From: Bacteroidaceae bacterium
GTDB lineage: Bacteria > Bacteroidota > Bacteroidia > Bacteroidales > Bacteroidaceae
Assembly: GCA_017507385.1 (NCBI GenBank)
Contig: JAFWAX010000072.1
Location: 1 to 64,000, forward strand
Direction: 5' to 3'
DNA: 64,000 nt
Below, piece by piece: positions 59,245 through 64,000 of the stretch; positions within the stretch are counted from its first letter, which is position 1, and the number at the start of each line of letters is the position of its first letter. The notes below the pieces were generated by a model, which worked only from the letters and a program-made list of their open reading frames with translations, searched no databases and was not told the DNA's origin. The position numbers and the translations under genes are program-made.

Positions 59245-60336
59245 CTATTGAGCAAAACAATCGCCCAGACTCAAGAGGTCGAAAGTGCCCTCGGCGGCTT
59301 TCGTCTGCTCAGGATCGCCCTCACCATTGCCTTTCTCATGAGTGCCTCCAGACGGCTCATTCTTGGGCGTGAGGTCTTCACCCGTCTTGCCTATGACGGT
59401 CATTGTCTTGTATACCTTGTTCCAGCAATGCGGACAACGCACATACGTCATCGCATCCTGGATGTTCTTCTCTGTGTACAACTCGACGAGCGCTTTCTGC
59501 TCTGTAGGACGCACACCTCCAGCCTTCATGATGTTCACAGCCTGAAGAACTGCCATCACCTCTGCCTGAATCTCAGGCGTCAGCTTGTGCATTTCCTCGG
59601 ACACCCTGTCCTCGGCAATCCAGCGTGCGTACATGGCTGCATTCTCCAGCACCTGAGTGCTGAACGAACGCTCTGCCTGCTCGTCATAGTCAAACTCCTT
59701 ACCGCAGTAAGGGCACTTCACGATGTTCGCACCGTCAAGCGCCTTCAAAAGTTTCTTCAGTTCCATATCGAATGAATTTAATCTTTCGTCCGAATGTCCA
59801 TACTTGCCCTCCGCTGCCTTGCTGAGGAAGCGTGCAGCCTCCTCCACCTGCTCACGGGTCGCACTCTTGATGTTCACAAGGAACGTCTGAGGGTTCGCGC
59901 CCCAAGCCGTCAGCGTGGAATACTCCCACATCTTCCACTCGAGAACCTTGCTCTTGTCAGCCTCGTCACGCTTCACGGCACTCACACCGATGGAGTGCTC
60001 CAGTGTGCGGCCGTTCTCTGCATACAGCTTGTAGTCTGCAAGCACATCACGACCCATCTGCTTCTCAAGGTTAATCTTGCCGACCATGACAAGGTTGCCA
60101 TTCTCTTCCTTGCCGCTCAGAGGAACGCCCAGAAGCTGGTCAGTCTTGTGGTTGAGGAACCAGCGCATCTTGTGGATGTGCTCTGTCAAAGTCTTGTCGA
60201 ATGAGCCAGGCATGGAGATGTCACCTTGGGAGTCCTTCACGCCGATTCCGTTCACGGCCACGGTAACAATGCCCTTCTCATCCACATCATTCGCCTTGGT
60301 TTTGTACACCAGGCTTTTCATCTGCTCTATTGCCAT
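59245..60336 (-). CDS. Prohead protease with added Cys-pair domain
   Basis: 363 residues. The N-terminal HK97-type prohead protease region (about 1-165) shows RWFLNHKTDQLLGV (catalytic His) and TLEHSIGVSAV (catalytic Ser). The rest is additional: Cys pairs KCPYCGKEF (about 208-216) and RCPHCWNKV (about 308-316), about 95 residues apart, which may bind zinc, and a mostly helical region between them. Its start overlaps the portal gene end by 50 bases. It would cleave the scaffold domain of the capsid protein; the function of the Cys domain is unknown. Confidence 0.82.
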   Translation of the reverse strand: MAIEQMKSLVYKTKANDVDEKGIVTVAVNGIGVKDSQGDISMPGSFDKTLTEHIHKMRWFLNHKTDQLLGVPLSGKEENGNLVMVGKINLEKQMGRDVLADYKLYAENGRTLEHSIGVSAVKRDEADKSKVLEWKMWEYSTLTAWGANPQTFLVNIKSATREQVEEAARFLSKAAEGKYGHSDERLNSFDMELKKLLKALDGANIVKCPYCGKEFDYDEQAERSFSTQVLENAAMYARWIAEDRVSEEMHKLTPEIQAEVMAVLQAVNIMKAGGVRPTEQKALVELYTEKNIQDAMTYVRCPHCWNKVYKTMTVIGKTGEDLTPKNEPSGGTHEKGNGEGDPEQTKAAEGTFDLLSLGDCFAQ

Positions 60337-61717
60337 TGTTGTTAGGGTTTTGTTGGTTAAGAATTATTTTGTTAACTATCTCCAGATCCTCGTCTGTCAT
60401 GTCGAACTTCAACTTCGAGAACAAAGGATTCTCTTTTTCTTCAATCTGCGCCTCGCCAATCTGTCCGCGCCAGTCGTTCAGCGTGATGAGTCCGTCAAGG
60501 AACTGCTGGCGACAACGGTCGTTCACGAGCTTCTTCACCTCTTCTTCAGTCTTCATACCGTCCTGCATACAGTCCACGCCGGAGAAATCGACATCGAGGT
60601 ACAAGCCGCTCTTGTCAAGTCCGATGAACGAGGTGAACATCTTGCAGAACTCCTTCGCCATCGGAATCACCACACTCGCATACACCGTCTTCTCTGCAGT
60701 CGCCTGATTGCTGAACGTGCTCTGGTCTTTTCTTGGCACCAGCACCGCAGGGACACCATACGCACCAGCGATGTTGATGGCATCGGCCAGCGTTTCGTCG
60801 AAGGGCTGCAACTCAGCGATGGAGAGGTTTGTGCGGACGAAGTCGATGGGCACGTCACTGATGCCGTAGGGCAACTGACCTTTGCCAAGACCGTACCGCT
60901 CTGCATTCTGCTCAACGAGCTGCTTCTTCTCATTTTCCGTCAACGCCTCGGTACCAGTAGCATCCATCTTCCTGCTCACGATGTAACCAATGCCACCACG
61001 CTTCGTGAATATCACGTTACGGGCATCATACACCGAAAGGAGGTTGGCAATGTTCTTTTTCAACGAGTCAAGACGGCTGTGAGCCTTCATGTAGCTGTTC
61101 TCGCTGAGCAACGTGGCGATGCCGTCACGGTCTATCATCACCTGTCTCGGGTCTATCTGCATCTGCACACCGAAAGCGCCCATGACATTGACACTCGCAA
61201 TCAGGTCGGACACCTCTGACACGTCATACAAGGGAATCAATGCCCTTGGAGGTCTCACTTCAACCCTGTCAGATGGGAGCACCCAGTACGCCAACACGCT
61301 GCGGTAGTCAACGTCTATCGCTGTGACCGCACGGATGAAACTCGTGCCGGTAGTCAGCTTCCAGACGAAGTGGTCATGCACGAACTCCTTCCACGAGAAC
61401 ACGCAGTTGGGCTTGTTCAACAACTTGTTCACCGTATAGTTTCTCCACACCACGCTGTCATCAGCCTCCTTCTTCAACTGGAAGTTTCCGCCAGAGATGC
61501 GGCTTGCAATATACTCAATGGGAAAGAACACCTCGGGTATGCACCGATACATGTTCATGTACGACATATTGCACTCCAATCTACGCTCATCAAGAGCAGC
61601 CAGCAACAAGGCACCTCTGTCAACTGGAGAGGCAGAAGGCTGTGGCGATTCTTCCGTTACCGCCACAACATTCTCAGTCGATTTCTTTGAAAATAGATGT
61701 TGGAACCAATTCATCAC
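60287..61717 (-). CDS. Phage portal protein
   Basis: 476 residues. Typical HK97-type portal features are seen: an early SYMNMYRCIPEVFFPIEYIASRISG segment, then LLNKPNCVFSWKEFVHDHFVWKLTTGTSFIRAV, and a helical C-terminal part with NPLFSKLKFDMTDEDLEI. The dodecameric portal forms the DNA channel at the capsid vertex. It overlaps the protease by 50 bases and lies 200 bases after the large terminase, behind a promoter box. Confidence 0.88.
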   Translation of the reverse strand: MMNWFQHLFSKKSTENVVAVTEESPQPSASPVDRGALLLAALDERRLECNMSYMNMYRCIPEVFFPIEYIASRISGGNFQLKKEADDSVVWRNYTVNKLLNKPNCVFSWKEFVHDHFVWKLTTGTSFIRAVTAIDVDYRSVLAYWVLPSDRVEVRPPRALIPLYDVSEVSDLIASVNVMGAFGVQMQIDPRQVMIDRDGIATLLSENSYMKAHSRLDSLKKNIANLLSVYDARNVIFTKRGGIGYIVSRKMDATGTEALTENEKKQLVEQNAERYGLGKGQLPYGISDVPIDFVRTNLSIAELQPFDETLADAINIAGAYGVPAVLVPRKDQSTFSNQATAEKTVYASVVIPMAKEFCKMFTSFIGLDKSGLYLDVDFSGVDCMQDGMKTEEEVKKLVNDRCRQQFLDGLITLNDWRGQIGEAQIEEKENPLFSKLKFDMTDEDLEIVNKIILNQQNPNNNGNRADEKPGVQNQGE

Positions 61718-61733
61718 GCGATCTTCTTTGTCG

Positions 61734-61741
61734 CAAAGTTA
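61734..61741 (-). promoter_or_regulatory. -7 promoter box of the head/tail unit
   Basis: The minus strand reads TAACTTTG (TAnnTTTG), 17 bases before the portal start codon. The gap 61742-61916 between portal and large terminase is AT-rich and holds no convincing gene. Confidence 0.55.
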
Positions 61742-61916
61742 GTGACAAATTGAATCCGTGATACTCACAAGCGAGATCTTGAAAACGCCTTTTCTTAAAA
61801 TATCGCTGTAACTTTATGTTTTTCATACAATTATAAAGAAAGTACAAAATAAGACTTTTTTTCATGCTTATTTTATAAACCGCAAAATCGGCATTTTCGT
61901 GGACTCACGGAAATGG

Positions 61917-63917
61917 TCAGGACAGTTTCTGGACGTATTGCGCCAACCCACTCAGCACGGCACTGGCGCACTTGTTCTCGCTATCCTTGTTGTAGTCATA
62001 CAGGCTGTCAATGAACAACCCGTATTCATCCGTCTGCATGCTGCTGAACCGCATCCGCTCACTCACATAGTCGCTTGTGGCAGCGATGCGCCCGTCCACA
62101 TCGGCAAACTCCTTCATCACCTTCACAGGCATGGTGGTGCGTGTTCTCAGGTCACGAACGAATGGAAAATAAGCCTCGGCGCATTCAATGACGCACACAT
62201 CAGAACCGCTCTTAATGATGAGGCTCGCCATCTCCTCCGTCGATATGGTCTCACGGTACGCAACGGACACGATGTGCCAGAGGTCGCCCAACGCATCTGC
62301 CTGGCACATGACGAACATGCCGTTCACGTTCGGCATCACATACAGCACCTTCTGCCCATACTCAAACTCACCATCGGCATTGTAGAACTTGACTGCACCA
62401 TCCTTGGCATAGAGGTTCCTCTTCCTCCTCATGCTGAATGCCGTGAACTCATCCCTGCAGGCATCCACCACCATGTAGCGGAGCGTGTCACTCAGGTGCC
62501 CGTGCTCCTCATAACTCTGCCCAGTGGTCTTGTTCTTCACCTTCGTCTTGAGCATCGCACCGTTCACGTCCTTCTGCACGCTCTGATAGTCGATGATGGA
62601 ATTCTTGCAACTGTCACCTATCACCAGCTCCACACCCTCTATCTCGCCATCAAGTATCTGGTTGATGAACTCACCGCTCATGGCTACACTCGGATTCTTG
62701 TCACCCACGCAGTCAACCACATCGAGCCCGCAACCTTTCAGCGTCTCGATGTACAAGTCCATCCAACTGCGCTTCTCGTCATCAAACGTGTTCGCCGCCC
62801 TAGTGCTTGCATCGCCATGCACATACAACTTTCCTTCATATCCCATGCCATTCAAGACGGCACCGACCATGGCAGCCGCTTTCTTCACGGTGTTGTTCGG
62901 GTTCTCAGCGCACACCTCGCCAATTTCAACGACACGCTTTCCGCTAGAGGTGTCCACCTGCCACATCGAGCAGGAGATGTACGGCAGCACGTTGTTATCG
63001 ACACTCAGATGGAGGGGGAAGTCACTGTCATATTCGACAGGCTTCACATGCTTGCCTATGTTGAACGAACCGAAGAACTCGCTTCCGGTGCGTATCACGC
63101 CCCACTCACCAAGCGCATAGACATTGTAGTAGTCTGGATCGTGCAGACGGTCATACTCGAAGTCTGCCACACATTGCTCGTCATAGTAGCCATATTTCCC
63201 GTTAGGAGAGCCGACCACCCAGAAGTTGTTAAGATAGGTGCTTTGGATGAGTACAGCGTTTGAGGGCTTCTGCTCCAGCTCTCCCGTCCTCGCATTCATC
63301 ACCATCTTAGGCTCATTCATCCTCACGCTCTTCACACGGCACAGATGCTCCGGCACATTCTCGCCTCCTATCATCACCTGCATGGGCACGTCATGCCATT
63401 TGTCCATGTCGATGAAGTCTTTCTTTATCCAGTGCTGCTCATTGATAGGGTTGAAGGTGGCAACTATCTGCTGCCCCTTCTTTCCTCTCAGACGTTTCCT
63501 GATTTGCTTCCAGTCCTGCAACTCAAACTCCGACAGCTCTTCCAGCAACACACGCTTGTAGTTGGAGATACCCTTCACCTTCTCTGGGTCATCCAATCCC
63601 GAGAAGTCTATCTTCGCTCCGTTGACAACGCACCTGCAGCAGTTCTGCACGAACTTGAACATGTCACTCACGCCCAATGTCTGTGCAGCCACACGGAAGT
63701 CCTCGTATATCGTCTTGCTGATGGCAGCACCGACCTTACGCATCACAAGAGAGTTCTCACCATCCCACAACGTCATGATGAGTACTACCTGGGCAACGCT
63801 GAATGACTTGCCCGACGATGAGCCACCATACAGCACAACGTATCGCAGCGCCTCGTCTTGGAGGCACCGCAACAGCCAGAAGCCGTTAGGGTTGAGTTTT
63901 CTCGGATTGATGACCAT
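61917..63917 (-). CDS. terL: Large terminase subunit
   Basis: 666 residues. The Walker A loop is YGGSSSGKSFS (about 31-41), Walker B KRVLLEELSEFE (about 119-130), and a C-terminal RNase-H-type nuclease region follows (LSVDNNVLPYISC, LYVHGDASTRAAN). TerL packages DNA by ATP hydrolysis and cuts concatemers. It is longer than most (about 450-550), with an extra C-terminal domain of about 150 residues after the nuclease. It follows the small terminase end by about 30 bases. Confidence 0.92.
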   Translation of the reverse strand: MVINPRKLNPNGFWLLRCLQDEALRYVVLYGGSSSGKSFSVAQVVLIMTLWDGENSLVMRKVGAAISKTIYEDFRVAAQTLGVSDMFKFVQNCCRCVVNGAKIDFSGLDDPEKVKGISNYKRVLLEELSEFELQDWKQIRKRLRGKKGQQIVATFNPINEQHWIKKDFIDMDKWHDVPMQVMIGGENVPEHLCRVKSVRMNEPKMVMNARTGELEQKPSNAVLIQSTYLNNFWVVGSPNGKYGYYDEQCVADFEYDRLHDPDYYNVYALGEWGVIRTGSEFFGSFNIGKHVKPVEYDSDFPLHLSVDNNVLPYISCSMWQVDTSSGKRVVEIGEVCAENPNNTVKKAAAMVGAVLNGMGYEGKLYVHGDASTRAANTFDDEKRSWMDLYIETLKGCGLDVVDCVGDKNPSVAMSGEFINQILDGEIEGVELVIGDSCKNSIIDYQSVQKDVNGAMLKTKVKNKTTGQSYEEHGHLSDTLRYMVVDACRDEFTAFSMRRKRNLYAKDGAVKFYNADGEFEYGQKVLYVMPNVNGMFVMCQADALGDLWHIVSVAYRETISTEEMASLIIKSGSDVCVIECAEAYFPFVRDLRTRTTMPVKVMKEFADVDGRIAATSDYVSERMRFSSMQTDEYGLFIDSLYDYNKDSENKCASAVLSGLAQYVQKLS

Positions 63918-63919
63918 TT

Positions 63920-63948
63920 AATTTGCCTACAATTTGCCAGTAATTTGC
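63920..63948. repeat. Three AATTTGC boxes with 11-bp period
   Basis: AATTTGC occurs at 63920-63926, 63931-63937 and 63942-63948, one DNA turn apart, between the small-terminase stop and the large-terminase start. Small terminases often bind such phased repeats near or in their gene, so a packaging recognition site is possible. Confidence 0.45.
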
Positions 63949-64000
63949 TACTCGTCTTCCTCGTCGTCGAAGCCAATACGGATTTCCGACCGAACAGGAA
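63948..64000 (-). CDS. C-terminal end of probable small terminase
   Basis: The minus-strand frame ending at 63948-63950 (TAG) reads PVRSEIRIGFDDEEDE before the stop and continues off the right edge. An acidic tail in a gene directly before the large terminase fits the small subunit. Too little is visible to be sure. Confidence 0.5.
   Translation of the reverse strand, partial: PVRSEIRIGFDDEEDE

Noticed and set aside
61674..61865. 63-codon open frame overlapping the portal start
   Set aside because: It is AT-rich, contains the portal promoter and overlaps the portal gene in another frame; no supporting feature.
61899..63263. Open frame of 454 codons on the plus strand
   Set aside because: It mirrors the large terminase and has no recognisable family.
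1..64000. tRNA or rRNA genes
   Set aside because: No cloverleaf or conserved rRNA segment was found on inspection. The prophage is next to tsaB, not in a visible tRNA gene.

Overview
The window is a piece of a Bacteroidales chromosome, most like Prevotellaceae. This rests on the gene families (SusB-type GH97, DUF3822-rsmD, PorU-PorV-IspF, DUF4290-murA, BspA-like leucine-rich repeats, type IX secretion) and on repeated TAnnTTTG -7 promoter boxes, which are typical of Bacteroidetes sigma factors. The left 30.1 kb is chromosome. From about 30.2 kb to the right edge it is one end of a tailed-phage prophage, whose far end lies outside the window.

Chromosomal part. 1-1.2 kb is a decayed locus: a cut-off exported protein, a frameshifted exported-protein remnant and a well-folded candidate RNA leader. 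1.2-5.9 kb (minus strand) holds a GH97 glycosidase coupled to an NrnA-like nanoRNase, and a RecD-like helicase. 6.1-8.3 kb (plus) holds a pilin-like membrane protein, DUF3822 and rsmD. 8.4-11.5 kb is a large outer-membrane barrel protein. 11.6-13.2 kb is a MORN protein and menA. 13.4-13.9 kb is an HU-like gene whose leader carries three evenly spaced 17-bp palindromes. 13.97-15.9 kb is a phosphoethanolamine-transferase-like gene behind a 295-nt, highly structured leader with switch-like geometry. 16.0-18.8 kb is a BspA-like gene between a 3' fragment of ispF and intact ispF. 18.8-23.4 kb is porV and porU (type IX secretion sortase and partner). 23.4-30.1 kb is an FAH-family gene, then the housekeeping series rseP, dxr, rimM, murA (Asp in place of the fosfomycin-binding Cys), DUF4290 and tsaB.

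Prophage part. A tyrosine integrase reads rightward at the left end. Nearly everything else is on the minus strand, in usual order from the right edge leftward: small terminase end, large terminase, portal, prohead protease, HK97-type capsid, head-tail genes, tail tube, tape measure, tail/baseplate proteins, a 2713-residue fibre, then lysis genes (holin, amidase, spanin-like protein). A cassette of HicAB toxin-antitoxin, a sigma-70-like factor, a small coiled-coil gene and an SH3-barrel protein interrupts the tail genes at 47.5-49.5 kb.

The most notable system is a diversity-generating retroelement (DGR). A 115-bp template repeat (35721-35835) matches a variable repeat (36001-36115) at the 3' end of the fibre gene at an exact 280-bp offset. 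All 12 differences fall on adenines of the template strand, the hallmark of adenine-directed mutagenic retrohoming. The reverse transcriptase (34201-35601) has DGR motifs. No separate Avd gene is seen, but the RT carries a roughly 90-residue C-terminal extension. Template and RT appear to form a self-contained transcription unit, with tandem terminators and a promoter in front and an intrinsic terminator behind, so the DGR may work independently of late phage transcription.
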